Part shown: positions 54,028 through 64,000 of the stretch, piece after piece
How positions within the stretch are numbered: position 1 is the first letter of the stretch
Layout of the letters: every line of letters starts with the position of its first letter
The notes under the pieces: model-generated
What the model was told of the DNA's origin: nothing
Database searches by the model: none
Seen by the model: the letters and a program-made list of their open reading frames with translations, nothing else
Position numbers and translations under genes: made by a program
NCBI RefSeq assembly: GCF_022662495.1
Contig: NZ_JAKPBU010000002.1
Location: 110,061-174,060, forward strand
Direction of reading: 5' to 3'
From: Lysobacter sp. M2-1
GTDB lineage: Bacteria > Pseudomonadota > Gammaproteobacteria > Xanthomonadales > Xanthomonadaceae
Length of the DNA: 64,000 nt

Positions 54028-54522
54028 ATGAAAATCGAGAAAGACCGCGTCGTCCAGTTCCACTACACCCTGTTCGAGGGCGGCGCGCCTGCGCCGGGCC
54101 AGGAGCCGCTGGAAAGTTCCCGGGAACGCGAGCCGCTGGCGATCCTGGCCGGTCGCGGCAACATCATCCCCGGCCTGGACAAGGCGCTCGAAGGCCGTGA
54201 GGCGGGCGAGAGCTTCGGCGTGGACGTGGCCGCCGCCGATGCCTATGGCGAGAAGCGCGAAGGGCTGACGCAGCGCGTACCCAAGAAGCATTTCGGCGCG
54301 CAGAAGCTCACTCCCGGCATGCAGGTGGTGCTCAACACCAACTTCGGCCCGCGCGCGGTGACCATCGAAAAGGTCGGCATGAGCGTCGTCGACGTGGACC
54401 TGAACCATCCGATGGCAGGCAAGGACCTGCACTTCGACATCGAGGTGCTGGACGTGCGCGAGGCCAGCGAGGAAGAAATCGCGCACGGCCATGTGCACGG
54501 CGAGGGTGGCCACGAGCATTGA
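54028..54522 (+). CDS. slyD: FKBP-type peptidylprolyl isomerase SlyD
   Basis: A 164-residue protein. MKIEKDRVVQFHYTLFEGGA, the FKBP core AGRGNIIPGLDKALEGREAG, and the inserted IF chaperone domain (YGEKREGLTQRVPKKHFGAQ) are all SlyD-type. The C-terminus HGHVHGEGGHEH is the His-rich nickel-binding tail, shorter than in E. coli. It folds proteins and delivers nickel for metalloenzyme assembly. The stop overlaps the first of two hairpins. Confidence 0.92.
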   Translation: MKIEKDRVVQFHYTLFEGGAPAPGQEPLESSREREPLAILAGRGNIIPGLDKALEGREAGESFGVDVAAADAYGEKREGLTQRVPKKHFGAQKLTPGMQVVLNTNFGPRAVTIEKVGMSVVDVDLNHPMAGKDLHFDIEVLDVREASEEEIAHGHVHGEGGHEH

Positions 54523-54545
54523 TCTTGGGCTCTGCCCAAGATCAA
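54519..54545 (+). terminator. Hairpin overlapping the slyD stop
   Basis: TTGATCTTGGGC and GCCCAAGATCAA form a perfect 12-bp stem with a 3-base loop; the slyD TGA lies in the left arm. No T run follows. Confidence 0.6.
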
Positions 54546-54546
54546 T

Positions 54547-54572
54547 CCCAAGGTTTGCTTGCAAACCTTGGG
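54547..54572 (+). terminator. Second hairpin after slyD
   Basis: CCCAAGGTTTGC and GCAAACCTTGGG pair perfectly over 12 bp with a 2-base loop. It follows the previous hairpin by one base. Confidence 0.6.
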
Positions 54573-54647
54573 CCCGCGCCGCGAACGACGGCCCGCCGCG
54601 ATTGCCCTCGCGCCGCCGCAGCGGCCCAGGACACACGCACGCCTGCG

Positions 54648-54950
54648 CTAGGAGCGCCGCTTGCGCGCGACAAAGGCTACGATCTCCCTGCATGACGGAG
54701 TTTGCGGTCGCGCCTGAGAGGCGCTCCTACAAGAGAGCAAGCAGGCCATCCTCGCCCCCCGGCTGTCGCCGCACCCCTTACTAAGGGGGCTTTTCTTCGA
54801 TCGGTAACGACGCAAGCCATGTAGAAGCGCCGCTTCGGCGCGACCGCATAGGTGCATGGGGGAAAGGAGCCGCCATGTGGTGATGCGGCTTCCGCCCCGA
54901 AGGTCAGGGCACCACCATGCTGCGGTCGCGCCGAAGCGGCGCTCCTGCAA
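54648..54950. repeat. Two REP palindrome pairs (GGAGCGCC type)
   Basis: The 481-base gap between slyD and the DadA-like gene contains no gene. Two inverted pairs are seen: CTAGGAGCGCCGCTTGCGCG (54648) with GAGGCGCTCCTACAAG (to 54733), and GTAGAAGCGCCGCTTCGGCG (54821) with CCGAAGCGGCGCTCCTGC (to 54950). Between them CCCCTTACTAAGGGG plus TTTT resembles a small terminator. Confidence 0.7.
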
Positions 54951-55003
54951 AAAAGCCGCGTCGACGCCGCGCGACGGCGCCGGAGCGGCCCTACACTTTG
55001 CGC

Positions 55004-56254
55004 ATGAACACTCACGACGAGGTCATCATCATCGGCGGTGGTGCGATCGGCCTGGCCAGCGCGCTGGCGCTGGTCGAAGCCGGTCGCAGCGTGCGCGTGC
55101 TGGAAGCTAGCACGGTGGGCTCGGGTAGCTCGCACGGCAATTGCGGCACGCTGACCCCCAGCCACGCCGCGCCGCTGGCGGCCCCGGGCACGGTGCGCAA
55201 GGCGCTGGGCTGGATGCTGACGCCCGACGCGCCGTTCTACGTCAGGCCGCGCCTCGATCCGGCGCTGTGGCGCTGGTTCGCGCATTTTGCCGCGCGCTGC
55301 AACGAGCGCGACTGGCTCGAGACCATGCGCCACAAGGGCGCGCTGCTGCAGCATTCGCGTGCGCTGTTCCCGCAATGGATCACGCACTACGGGCTGGACT
55401 GCGAGTTCGCCGAATCCGGCGTGGACTACGTCTTCCGCACCGAGCAGGGATTCGAGCACGACCGCGCCGAACTGCAGCACCTGCATGCCATCGGCATCGC
55501 TACCGAGGTCATCGACGGCGTCGACTACGAACGCGGCGAGCCTGCGGTGAAGCCGGGCGTGTTCGCGGCGATCCGGTTCCCCGGCGATGCGCGCCTGCGT
55601 CCGGATCGCTACGTGGCCGAGCTGGCACGGGTCCTGCGCGAACGCGGCGGCGTGATCGAGGAGCAGTGCGAGGCGCGCGGGATCGTGGTCGAACGCGGCG
55701 GCGTCCGCGTCGATACCGCGCACGGCGCGCGCGATGCCCGCGACGTGGTGCTGGCTGCGGGCGCATGGTCGCCGCGGCTGGCGCGCAGCGCGGGCTTGTC
55801 GCGGCTGCCGATCCAGCCGGGCAAGGGCTATTCGATCACCTACGACCGGCCCACGCTGGTGCCGCGCAGGCCGGTGGTGCTGCGCGAGCGCAGCGTGTGC
55901 GTCACCGCCTGGGATAGCGGCTACCGGCTGGGCAGCACCATGGAATTCGCCGGCTACGATTCCCGGCTCAACCGGCGCCGGCTGGGCGCGCTCGAGCGCG
56001 GTGCGGCCGAATACCTGCACGAACCGGTGGGCCCGGCCAAGCGCGAGGAATGGTTCGGCTGGCGCCCGCTCACCTACGACGACCTGCCGATCATCGGTCG
56101 CGTCCCCGGCCACCGCCATGTCTGGGCCGCGGCGGGCCACGGCATGATGGGTATAGGCATGAGCACCGGCACCGCGGAACTGCTGGCCGACATGATATGC
56201 GAACGCGACCCGGCGATGGATCCCGCGCCCTATCGCGCCGGACGCTTCCTGTGA
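55004..56254 (+). CDS. FAD-dependent D-amino-acid dehydrogenase-like oxidoreductase
   Basis: A 416-residue DAO-family flavoprotein. FAD binding is by EVIIIGGGAIGLASALALVE near the start; GSSHGNCGTLTPSHAAPLA and the C-terminal DDLPIIGRVPGHRHVWAAAG are DadA-like. The substrate could be D-amino acids, or hydroxyproline/sarcosine-type amines by analogy. Its TGA overlaps the GTG of the next gene (GTGA), so the flavoprotein reductase gor-like gene is coupled to it. Quinone is the likely acceptor (inference). Confidence 0.87.
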   Translation: MNTHDEVIIIGGGAIGLASALALVEAGRSVRVLEASTVGSGSSHGNCGTLTPSHAAPLAAPGTVRKALGWMLTPDAPFYVRPRLDPALWRWFAHFAARCNERDWLETMRHKGALLQHSRALFPQWITHYGLDCEFAESGVDYVFRTEQGFEHDRAELQHLHAIGIATEVIDGVDYERGEPAVKPGVFAAIRFPGDARLRPDRYVAELARVLRERGGVIEEQCEARGIVVERGGVRVDTAHGARDARDVVLAAGAWSPRLARSAGLSRLPIQPGKGYSITYDRPTLVPRRPVVLRERSVCVTAWDSGYRLGSTMEFAGYDSRLNRRRLGALERGAAEYLHEPVGPAKREEWFGWRPLTYDDLPIIGRVPGHRHVWAAAGHGMMGIGMSTGTAELLADMICERDPAMDPAPYRAGRFL

Positions 56255-57624
56255 GTGCCGGGCGGGACGATTTCGACCTGGTGGTGCTGGGCGGCGGCAG
56301 CGGCGGCCTGGCCGGTGCATTCCGCGCGGCGCAGCACGGCGCGCGCGTGGCGCTGCTTGAGCCCGGCGCGCTCGGTGGCACCTGCGTCAACGTCGGTTGC
56401 GTGCCGAAGAAAGCGATGTGGCTGGCCGCCGACCTGGCGCATCGGGTGGAGATTGCGAACCGGCTCGGCTTCGACCTGCCCGCGCCGGTGCTGGACTGGG
56501 CGGAGTTCATTACCCATCGCCAGCGCTACATCGAAAACATCCACCAGAGCTATCGCGCCCGCCTGGACGCGGCCGGGATCGCAGTGCTGCCCTGTCGCGG
56601 TCGGTTCGTCACCGCGCACGAAGTGGAGGCCGACAGCGGCGTGCGCCTGCGCGCACCGCATGTACTCATCGCTACTGGCGGGCGGCCGCGCCGGCCTGCG
56701 ATCGAGGGCGCCGTACTCGGCCTGGACTCGGACAGCTTCTTCGATCTGCGCGCCGCGCCCGCCCGGGTGGCGCTGATCGGCGGGGGTTACATCGGTGTGG
56801 AACTGGCCGGCGTGCTGCAGGCGTTGGGCAGCCGCGTGGACCTGTTCGTGCGCGGGCCGCGCCTGCTCGAGGGTTTCGACGAGGACCTCACCGCCCAGCT
56901 GGTCGAAGACATGCAGCACCACGGCACGCGCCTGCACCTCGGCACTCCGGTTTCTGCGCTGCATTCAGACAACGGAACACTGCGCCTGTCTGGCGCCGGC
57001 GCCTGCGATGGCGAAGCCTTCGACGCCGTGCTGTTCGCCACCGGGCGAGTGCCGCACGCGGCTTCGCTCGCGGTCGAACAGGCGGGGATCGCGTTGCAGG
57101 ACAGCGGCCATATCCGCATCGATGCGCAGCAGAACACCAGCGTCACTGGCGTGTATGCGGTGGGCGACGTCACCCCGCAGCCGGCGCTCACGCCGGTCGC
57201 GATCGCCGCCGCGCGCAGGCTGATGGATCGCGTGTTCGGCGGCCAGGCGCAGGCGCGGCTGGATCCGGACGACATCGCCACCGTGGTCTTCGCGCATCCA
57301 CCGCTGGGCAAGGTGGGCCTGACCGAGACCCAGGCCCGCCAGCGCTACGGCGACGCGGTGCAGGTGTATCGCAGCGGCTTTCGCCCGATGCTGCACGCGC
57401 TGGCCGATTCCCCGCAGCGCAGCCTGTTCAAGCTGGTGTGCGTGGGGGCGGGGAAGCCGGCGGAAGAACAACGCGTCGTGGGCATCCACCTGCTGGGCGA
57501 GGCCGCCGACGAAATCCTGCAAGGCTTCGCCGTGGCATTGAAGCGCGGCATCACCCTGGCCGACCTGCATGCGACCATGGCGATCCATCCCACCAGCGCC
57601 GAAGAACTGGTGCTGATGCGGTGA
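56251..57624 (+). CDS. gor: Glutathione reductase-like FAD/NAD(P) disulfide oxidoreductase
   Basis: A 457-residue class I flavoprotein disulfide reductase. FAD motif LVVLGGGSGGLAGAFRAAQH, redox-active Cys45 and Cys50 in GGTCVNVGCVPKK, NAD(P) motif ALIGGGYIGVELAGVLQAL, FAD-binding TGVYAVGDVTPQPALTPVA and the dimer-interface His in HPTSAEELVLM are all present. GTG start at 56251 overlaps the DadA-like stop. Gor is assigned by CVNVGC; mycothione or trypanothione relatives are less likely in this lineage. The coupling to a DadA-like gene is unusual. Confidence 0.9.
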   Translation: MSAGRDDFDLVVLGGGSGGLAGAFRAAQHGARVALLEPGALGGTCVNVGCVPKKAMWLAADLAHRVEIANRLGFDLPAPVLDWAEFITHRQRYIENIHQSYRARLDAAGIAVLPCRGRFVTAHEVEADSGVRLRAPHVLIATGGRPRRPAIEGAVLGLDSDSFFDLRAAPARVALIGGGYIGVELAGVLQALGSRVDLFVRGPRLLEGFDEDLTAQLVEDMQHHGTRLHLGTPVSALHSDNGTLRLSGAGACDGEAFDAVLFATGRVPHAASLAVEQAGIALQDSGHIRIDAQQNTSVTGVYAVGDVTPQPALTPVAIAAARRLMDRVFGGQAQARLDPDDIATVVFAHPPLGKVGLTETQARQRYGDAVQVYRSGFRPMLHALADSPQRSLFKLVCVGAGKPAEEQRVVGIHLLGEAADEILQGFAVALKRGITLADLHATMAIHPTSAEELVLMR

Positions 57625-57721
57625 TGGCCCGCGATCCACGCTCCCGATCCGGCATGCGGGATCCACGCCGGCATCCGGATCTGTCGGGTACGCCGGAATT
57701 CTTCTCCAGGATGCTGTCCGC

Positions 57722-58540
57722 ATGAGCGCAGAGGTCTTCGAACTCCATCGCGGCACCGCGCCGCTGCTGGTCAGTCTGCCGCACGACGGTACCGCGGTGC
57801 CGGACGACATCGCCGCGCGGCTCACCGCGCAGGCGCGTCGGGTGCCGGATACCGACTGGCACGTCGCCCGCCTGTATGCCGTCGCGCGCGAGCTGGGCGC
57901 CTCGATGATCGTGCCGCGGTTTTCGCGCTACGTGATCGACCTCAACCGGTCGGAAGACGATGTGTCGCTGTATCCGGGCCAGAACACCACCGGACTGTGC
58001 CCGATCGTGCGCTTCAGCGGCGATCCGGTGTACCTGCCGGGCCAGGAGCCGACCGAAGACGAGGTGCGCGCGCGGGTCGAACGTTACTGGCGTCCCTATC
58101 ACGTGGCCCTGCGTGCGGAGCTGGAGCGCATTCGCGGCGTGCACGGCCGGGTGGTGCTGTGGGAGGGCCATTCGATCCGCGGCGAGCTGCCGTTCCTGTT
58201 CGAAGGCCGCCTGCCCGATCTAAACCTGGGCACCGCCGCCGGTGCCAGTTGTTCGCAATCGCTGCAGGCGCAGCTCGAAGCACTGCTCGCGGCCCAGGAC
58301 AATTACGATTTCGTCGTCAATGGCCGCTTCAAGGGCGGTTACATCACCCGTCACTACGGCGATCCGGCAAATGGCATCGATGCTGTGCAACTCGAGGTCA
58401 GCCAGCGCAATTACATGGACGAGGAAACGTTCGAGTACGCACCCGCGCGTGCCGCCGCGCTGCAGGCATTGATCGGCACCTTGCTTGAACGCTCCATCGA
58501 CGTCGCACGCGGTGCCGGCCCGGCCTTCGGGAACGCATGA
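57722..58540 (+). CDS. hutG: N-formylglutamate deformylase
   Basis: A 272-residue zinc amidohydrolase of the FGase family. APLLVSLPHDGTAVPDDIAA, then SRYVIDLNRSEDDVSLYPGQ and TDWHVARLYAVAREL, then VVLWEGHSIRGELPFLFEG match HutG type (formylglutamate hydrolase). It normally ends the histidine-utilisation pathway that uses HutF, but no hut genes are near, so it may act on another N-formyl or amide substrate. It follows gor by 97 bases. Confidence 0.88.
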   Translation: MSAEVFELHRGTAPLLVSLPHDGTAVPDDIAARLTAQARRVPDTDWHVARLYAVARELGASMIVPRFSRYVIDLNRSEDDVSLYPGQNTTGLCPIVRFSGDPVYLPGQEPTEDEVRARVERYWRPYHVALRAELERIRGVHGRVVLWEGHSIRGELPFLFEGRLPDLNLGTAAGASCSQSLQAQLEALLAAQDNYDFVVNGRFKGGYITRHYGDPANGIDAVQLEVSQRNYMDEETFEYAPARAAALQALIGTLLERSIDVARGAGPAFGNA

Positions 58541-58742
58541 GCGTTCGAGTGCCCGCTGTGGACGCTTGACTGACGCCTGAATTGCATCGTGCGTTGAGGC
58601 CGCCTCTCTCGCCGTTGGGCGCTGTCAAGCCCGCATAGGGGATTTCCCTCGGTCATGGGTTCAGTCGCGAGTCGCAGTCCGGCGGATAGGGTCGGTCGCG
58701 TCGCAGGCATGCGACTCCCCGAGAACGAAAGGAGAACAGCGG

Positions 58743-59399
58743 ATGCGCAAGACAGTACTCACTGCGGTGATCGCCGCCGCCGTCGCCGTGCCGGCGGCAT
58801 ACGCCCAGGTCGGCGTGAACATCGGCGGACAGGCCGGCGTCAATACCCAGCTCAACACCCAGATCGGCGCCGGTCAGGCCGGATCGCTCGGCCTCGGTGC
58901 GAATACCGGCCTCGACGGCTCGGTGCGCGTGGACTCGCGCAACGATGCGCGCGAACGTCGCCGTGCCCGAAGCGGGAACAGTGCCGATGCGCGCGCCGGC
59001 CTCGGCGCAGGCGTGGCCGGCAGTGTCAACCGCGCGCGCGACACCGCTGGCGCCGCGGTCGGCGCTGGCGTCGATGCGACAGGCAACGTTGCCGCGGCGG
59101 CGACGGAGACGGCGGCCAATGCCACGACCCAGGCGGGTGCCGCGGCTTCCGGCGCGGTCGATACGGCGGCTGGCACAGCCGCCGGTGTTGGCGCGAATGC
59201 CGGTGCGGCTGCGCAGGGCAGCGCGAATGCCGCGGGCAGCGCGGCTACGATCGGTACGAACGCCGACGGGCAGGGCGAGGGCGCGTTGAATGCGAGCCAG
59301 CAGGCGCAACCGGCGTCCGACGCTGCCTCGGATCCCGACAAGCCGCGCAAGCAGCGTCGTCAGGACGATCGACAGACGGACGATCGACAGACGCCGTAG
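58743..59399 (+). CDS. Secreted Ala/Gly-rich low-complexity protein
   Basis: A 218-residue protein with a signal peptide (MRKTVLTAVIAAAVAVPAAY). The mature part is Ala/Gly/Asn/Thr-rich (VGVNIGGQAGVNTQLNTQIG, AAGVGANAGAAAQGSANAAG), with Arg clusters and a basic/acidic tail ending RQTDDRQTP. No catalytic domain. Unordered or coiled repeats suggest a structural or surface-associated role; not established. GAAAGGAG before the ATG is a strong ribosome binding site. Confidence 0.75.
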   Translation: MRKTVLTAVIAAAVAVPAAYAQVGVNIGGQAGVNTQLNTQIGAGQAGSLGLGANTGLDGSVRVDSRNDARERRRARSGNSADARAGLGAGVAGSVNRARDTAGAAVGAGVDATGNVAAAATETAANATTQAGAAASGAVDTAAGTAAGVGANAGAAAQGSANAAGSAATIGTNADGQGEGALNASQQAQPASDAASDPDKPRKQRRQDDRQTDDRQTP

Positions 59400-59434
59400 T
59401 CGTGCAGGTCCAATCGTCGCCTCGCGACGGTCGT

Positions 59435-59460
59435 GTGCGCCCCGCAGCAGCGGGGCGCAC
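59435..59460 (+). terminator. GC-rich hairpin after the Ala/Gly-rich gene
   Basis: GTGCGCCCCGC and GCGGGGCGCAC form a perfect 11-bp stem with a 4-base loop. No T run is seen. Confidence 0.65.
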
Positions 59461-59520
59461 ATGCATGGCGAACGCTTCGGCTCAAACGCGCCGCGCCGCA
59501 CTGCAACGTCCGCTGCCAGA

Positions 59521-59763
59521 GAATCCGCGCCGTCGCAACGGCCGCGCCGTACTACAATCTACGCCGCGATCGAACCCGCGCCGTCGCAACGGCGGATAAC
59601 ACTCAACAGCAGCGCCCTACTGTGCCCTTAACTGCAAGGTAATCCGCGCCGTCGCGGCGGATGACCAGCCGATCAAACTTCCAACGTCGCCAAGTCGCCC
59701 TTCTGTTCCCACCGCGCCGCACAACAGCCTCCGCCGCGACAGAACCCGCGCCGTTGCAACGGC
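59521..59763. repeat. Four copies of a CCGCGCCGTCGCAACGGC repeat
   Basis: Copies start at about 59521, 59572, 59640 and 59742 and share GAAYCCGCGCCGTYGCAACG, each with a small hairpin (GCCGTTGCAACGGC is fully palindromic in the last). The 384-base gap between the secreted Ala/Gly-rich gene and parE holds only these repeats and the parE-tail copy. No gene. Confidence 0.75.
59670..59708 (-). pseudogene. Duplicated 3' tail of parE beyond its stop
   Basis: Minus-strand reading gives [11 protein letters not shown] and a stop, identical to the last 11 residues of ParE, 111 bases downstream of the real end. The DNA differs from the genuine tail (59781-59819) at five positions, all third-position or leucine synonymous changes. 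Further upstream the copy loses similarity. It is a remnant, not translated as a gene. Confidence 0.8.
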
Positions 59764-59783
59764 CGATACCGATGAACGGCCGA

Positions 59784-61688
59784 TCAGACCTCCAGCGTCG
59801 CCAGGTCGCCTTTCTGTTCGAGCCAAGCTTTTCGGTCGCCCGCCCGCTTCTTCGCCAGCAGCATGTCCATCAGCGCGCGAGTGCCGTCGCCGTCGTCGAC
59901 CGTGAGCTGGACCAGGCGCCGGGTATCGGGATGGATGGTGGATTCGCGCAGCTGCTGCGGATTCATCTCGCCCAGGCCCTTGAACCGGGTCACGTTGACC
60001 GCGCCCTTGAGCTTCTCGCGCTCGACCCGCTCGAGCAGCAGGCGCTTCTCCTCCTCGTCCAACGCGTAGAACACCTGCTTGCCCACGTCGACCCGGAACA
60101 GCGGCGGCATCGCCACGAATACGTGGCCGGCGTTGACCAGCGTCGGGAAATGGCGCAGGAACAGCGCCGTGAGCAGGGTAGCGATGTGCAGGCCATCGGA
60201 ATCGGCGTCGGCCAGGATCACCACCTTGCCGTAGCGCAATCCGGAGATGTCGTCCTTGCCCGGATCACAACCGATCGCCACCGCGAGGTCGTGCACTTCG
60301 GTCGACGCCAGCACGCCGCCGCTGGCGACTTCCCAGGTATTGAGGATCTTGCCGCGCAGCGGCAGGATCGCCTGGAAGTCCTTGTCGCGCGCCTGTTTGG
60401 CGCTGCCGCCGGCCGAGTCGCCTTCCACCAGGAACAGCTCGGTGCGCGACAGGTCCTGGCTGATGCAGTCGGCCAGCTTGCCTGGCAGGGCAGGGCCCTG
60501 GGTGACCTTCTTGCGCACGATCTGCTTTTCGGTCTTCAGTCGTGCGCTGGCGCGCTCGATCGCGAGCTGCGCGATCTTCTCGCCGAACTCGGTGTGGGTG
60601 TTGAGCCAGAGCGAGAACGCATCGTGTGCGGCGCCTTCGACGAAACCGGCCGCCTGGCGCGAGGACAGGCGCTCCTTGGTCTGGCCGCTGAACTGCGGGT
60701 CGGTCATCTTCAGCGACAGCACGAACGACACGCGGTCCCACACATCCTCGGGCGCCAGCTTCACCCCGCGCGGCAGCAGGTTGCGGAAATCGCAGAACTC
60801 GCGCAGCGCGTCGGTGAAGCCGGTGCGCAGGCCATTGACGTGGGTGCCATGCTGCGAGGTGGGGATCAGATTGACGTAGCTTTCCTGCACCAGTTCCCCC
60901 GCCTGGCCGTCGCCACTGGGCACCCAGGCCACGGCCCAGTCGACGATCTCGGTGTCCTTCTTCAGCGAGCCGGTGAAGATCTCGGGCGGCAGCAGCTCCC
61001 GGTCGACGAGTTCGCCCTTGAGATAGGCGCGCAGTCCGTCCTCGTAATGCCACTGGTCGCGCTCGCCGCTGGCTTCGTCGAACAGGGTCACGCTCAGGCC
61101 CGGACATAGCACCGCCTTGGCGCGCAGCAGATGACGCAGCGCCCGCAGGTTGAACTTCGGCGTGTCGAAATACTTCGGGTCCGGCCAGAACCGCAGGCGG
61201 GTGCCGGTATTGCGCTTGCCGACGCTGCCGACGATGTCCAGGTCCGAGGTCCTCTCGCCGTCGGTGAACGCCATCCGGTATTCGTTGCCGTCGCGCTTGA
61301 TGTACACGTCCACCTTGGTCGACAGCGCGTTCACCACGCTCACGCCGACGCCGTGCAGGCCGCCCGAAAACGTGTAGTTCTGGTTGCCGAACTTGCCGCC
61401 CGCGTGCAGGCGGGTGAGGATCAGTTCGACGCCGGGGATCTTTTCCTCCGGATGGATGTCCACCGGCATGCCGCGGCCGTCGTCGGACACCTCGCAGCTC
61501 CCGTCCTTGTGCAGCGTCACCTCGATGGTGCGCGCATGCCCGGCCAGGGCCTCATCCACCGCGTTGTCGACCACTTCCTGCGCCAGGTGATTCGGGCGCG
61601 TGGTGTCGGTATACATGCCGGGACGGCGCTTGACCGGGTCCAGCCCGGACAGGACTTCGATGTCTGCAGCGTTGTAGCGGGTGTTCAT
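59784..61688 (-). CDS. parE: DNA topoisomerase IV subunit B
   Basis: A 634-residue GyrB/ParE-type ATPase and TOPRIM subunit. The N-terminal ATPase shows [20 protein letters not shown] (ATP lid and helix), [11 protein letters not shown] and [21 protein letters not shown] is [19 protein letters not shown] with [13 protein letters not shown]. Compared with GyrB it lacks the approx. 170-residue insert, as ParE does. It partners ParC (not in the window) to decatenate chromosomes. The 3' end is duplicated downstream in the repeats. Confidence 0.95.
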   Translation of the reverse strand: MNTRYNAADIEVLSGLDPVKRRPGMYTDTTRPNHLAQEVVDNAVDEALAGHARTIEVTLHKDGSCEVSDDGRGMPVDIHPEEKIPGVELILTRLHAGGKFGNQNYTFSGGLHGVGVSVVNALSTKVDVYIKRDGNEYRMAFTDGERTSDLDIVGSVGKRNTGTRLRFWPDPKYFDTPKFNLRALRHLLRAKAVLCPGLSVTLFDEASGERDQWHYEDGLRAYLKGELVDRELLPPEIFTGSLKKDTEIVDWAVAWVPSGDGQAGELVQESYVNLIPTSQHGTHVNGLRTGFTDALREFCDFRNLLPRGVKLAPEDVWDRVSFVLSLKMTDPQFSGQTKERLSSRQAAGFVEGAAHDAFSLWLNTHTEFGEKIAQLAIERASARLKTEKQIVRKKVTQGPALPGKLADCISQDLSRTELFLVEGDSAGGSAKQARDKDFQAILPLRGKILNTWEVASGGVLASTEVHDLAVAIGCDPGKDDISGLRYGKVVILADADSDGLHIATLLTALFLRHFPTLVNAGHVFVAMPPLFRVDVGKQVFYALDEEEKRLLLERVEREKLKGAVNVTRFKGLGEMNPQQLRESTIHPDTRRLVQLTVDDGDGTRALMDMLLAKKRAGDRKAWLEQKGDLATLEV

Positions 61689-61765
61689 GCGGTTCCGTCG
61701 GCGTGTCGTGGCGCTAGTTTAGGGCAGCCCTAGCGTTCGCACGGGCCCGATTCAGACTGGGTCGA

Positions 61766-61771
61766 TAGAAT
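61766..61771 (+). promoter_or_regulatory. Candidate -10 box (TAGAAT) of the Ala/Lys-rich gene
   Basis: TAGAAT lies 45 bases before the ATG at 61817, leaving a leader with a GAGGTAAG ribosome binding site. Promoter role is inference; -35 is weak. Confidence 0.4.
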
Positions 61772-61816
61772 TCATCCGTTGACACGCCACCCGCACGTCG
61801 GGATCGAGGTAAGACC

Positions 61817-62059
61817 ATGAAACTCAGGCACATCCTGCTGTTCCTTGCCGCTGCGACCCTGCTGGTCGCCGGCAACGCGGCCGCGCAGAGCGCACAGGTC
61901 GACGCCAAGACCAAGGATGCCAGCGCCGAGCAGGCCGCCGCCAAGGCCAAGGCCGAAGAAGCCGCGAAGAAGCAGGCGGCCGAGAAGGCCAAGGCGGACA
62001 AGGCTAGGGCCAAGTCGAAGACCGGCGACGAGGACGAAGAAGAGGAAGAGGACATTTGA
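61817..62059 (+). CDS. Small secreted Ala/Lys/Glu-rich protein
   Basis: An 80-residue protein with a signal peptide (MKLRHILLFLAAATLLVAGN) and a mature part of charged helical repeats (SAEQAAAKAKAEEAAKKQAA), probably a coiled coil. It ends with an acidic tail (EDEEEEEDI). It diverges from parE and is followed by a strong terminator, so it is a single-gene unit. The function is unknown; small envelope chaperone-like proteins have similar composition. Confidence 0.75.
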   Translation: MKLRHILLFLAAATLLVAGNAAAQSAQVDAKTKDASAEQAAAKAKAEEAAKKQAAEKAKADKARAKSKTGDEDEEEEEDI

Positions 62060-63925
<1,866 letters not shown>

Positions 63926-64000
63926 CCCGATCTTGTAGGAGCGGGCGGGGGGGGCCGCCCCGCCGAGCGAAACAGATTGGGGGCGCCCAAGCGGCGGGAA
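63926..64000. other. Right edge, REP-like arm
   Basis: TCTTGTAGGAGCGGGCGGGG at 63932 resembles the start of a TAGGAGCG REP arm, followed by an irregular G/C-rich run. No gene can be seen before the window ends. The G8 run at the edge may be a sequence of low reliability. Confidence 0.45.

Noticed and set aside
59661..61109. 482-codon plus-strand frame antisense to parE
   Set aside because: parE on the other strand is complete and conserved. The antisense frame has no domain.

Overview
This 64-kb window is high-GC, densely packed bacterial chromosome. It most resembles the Lysobacterales/Xanthomonadaceae (Lysobacter, Luteimonas, Stenotrophomonas, Xanthomonas). The evidence is the gene content (an exeA/gspB-like pair, serine and B3 beta-lactamases, intracellular PHB depolymerase, NlpC/P60 pairs), REP palindromes of the GTGGGAGCGGCC type, and integron attC sites like those of chromosomal integrons in this order. 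No rRNA, tRNA, CRISPR array, phage or IS transposase was recognised. The genus is an inference.

Layout. 0-5 kb: a cut-off reductase, DUF1428, a class A beta-lactamase, an NAD-binding protein, an exported aminotransferase-like protein and a GNAT enzyme. 5-12.5 kb: LemA with a DUF2207 protein, a ClpP-fold lipoprotein, an ECF sigma factor/membrane protein/S4 protein operon, and exported MsrB-MsrA. 12.5-18.3 kb: GspA/GspB-like proteins, a cupin, two transporters and a 480-bp nested palindrome. 18.3-28.9 kb: oxidoreductases, DUF families, an MFS symporter, a cyclophilin, a 45-aa zinc-ribbon gene, a histone H1-like protein and a PadR operon. 29-37 kb: PHB depolymerase, TfoX, a frameshifted GFA gene, a methyltransferase, YgiD, a HemJ-like protein, a patatin, 3-hydroxybutyrate dehydrogenase and alkaline phosphatase. 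37.5-44.2 kb: a dicarboxylate symporter, a truncated and an intact GNAT copy, Nudix, a B3 metallo-beta-lactamase and an M16 peptidase pair. 44.3-50.2 kb: accessory genes that end in an integron gene-cassette array. 50.2-64 kb: mainly housekeeping genes (thioesterase, two NlpC/P60 proteins, slyD, a DadA-like oxidase, gor, hutG, parE, pyrG).

The most distinctive region is 46.8-50.2 kb. Five or six attC recombination sites, all in one orientation, separate small minus-strand genes of lower GC. Three cassette genes take their TAA stop from the R'' core of their own attC. No integrase gene is present, so this is a cluster of attC sites lacking an integrase (CALIN), or the far part of an array whose integrase lies elsewhere. 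Site quality falls from right to left, as expected if older cassettes lie away from the former attI end.

Other points worth following are a second copy of the parE 3' end beyond its stop that differs only by synonymous changes, a 5'-truncated GNAT paralogue in frame behind the symporter stop, a homopolymer frameshift in a GFA gene, and two unrelated beta-lactamases. Phosphate release (PhoA-like) and PHB mobilisation (PhaZ, 3-hydroxybutyrate dehydrogenase) suggest a nutrient-storage lifestyle. That is inference.
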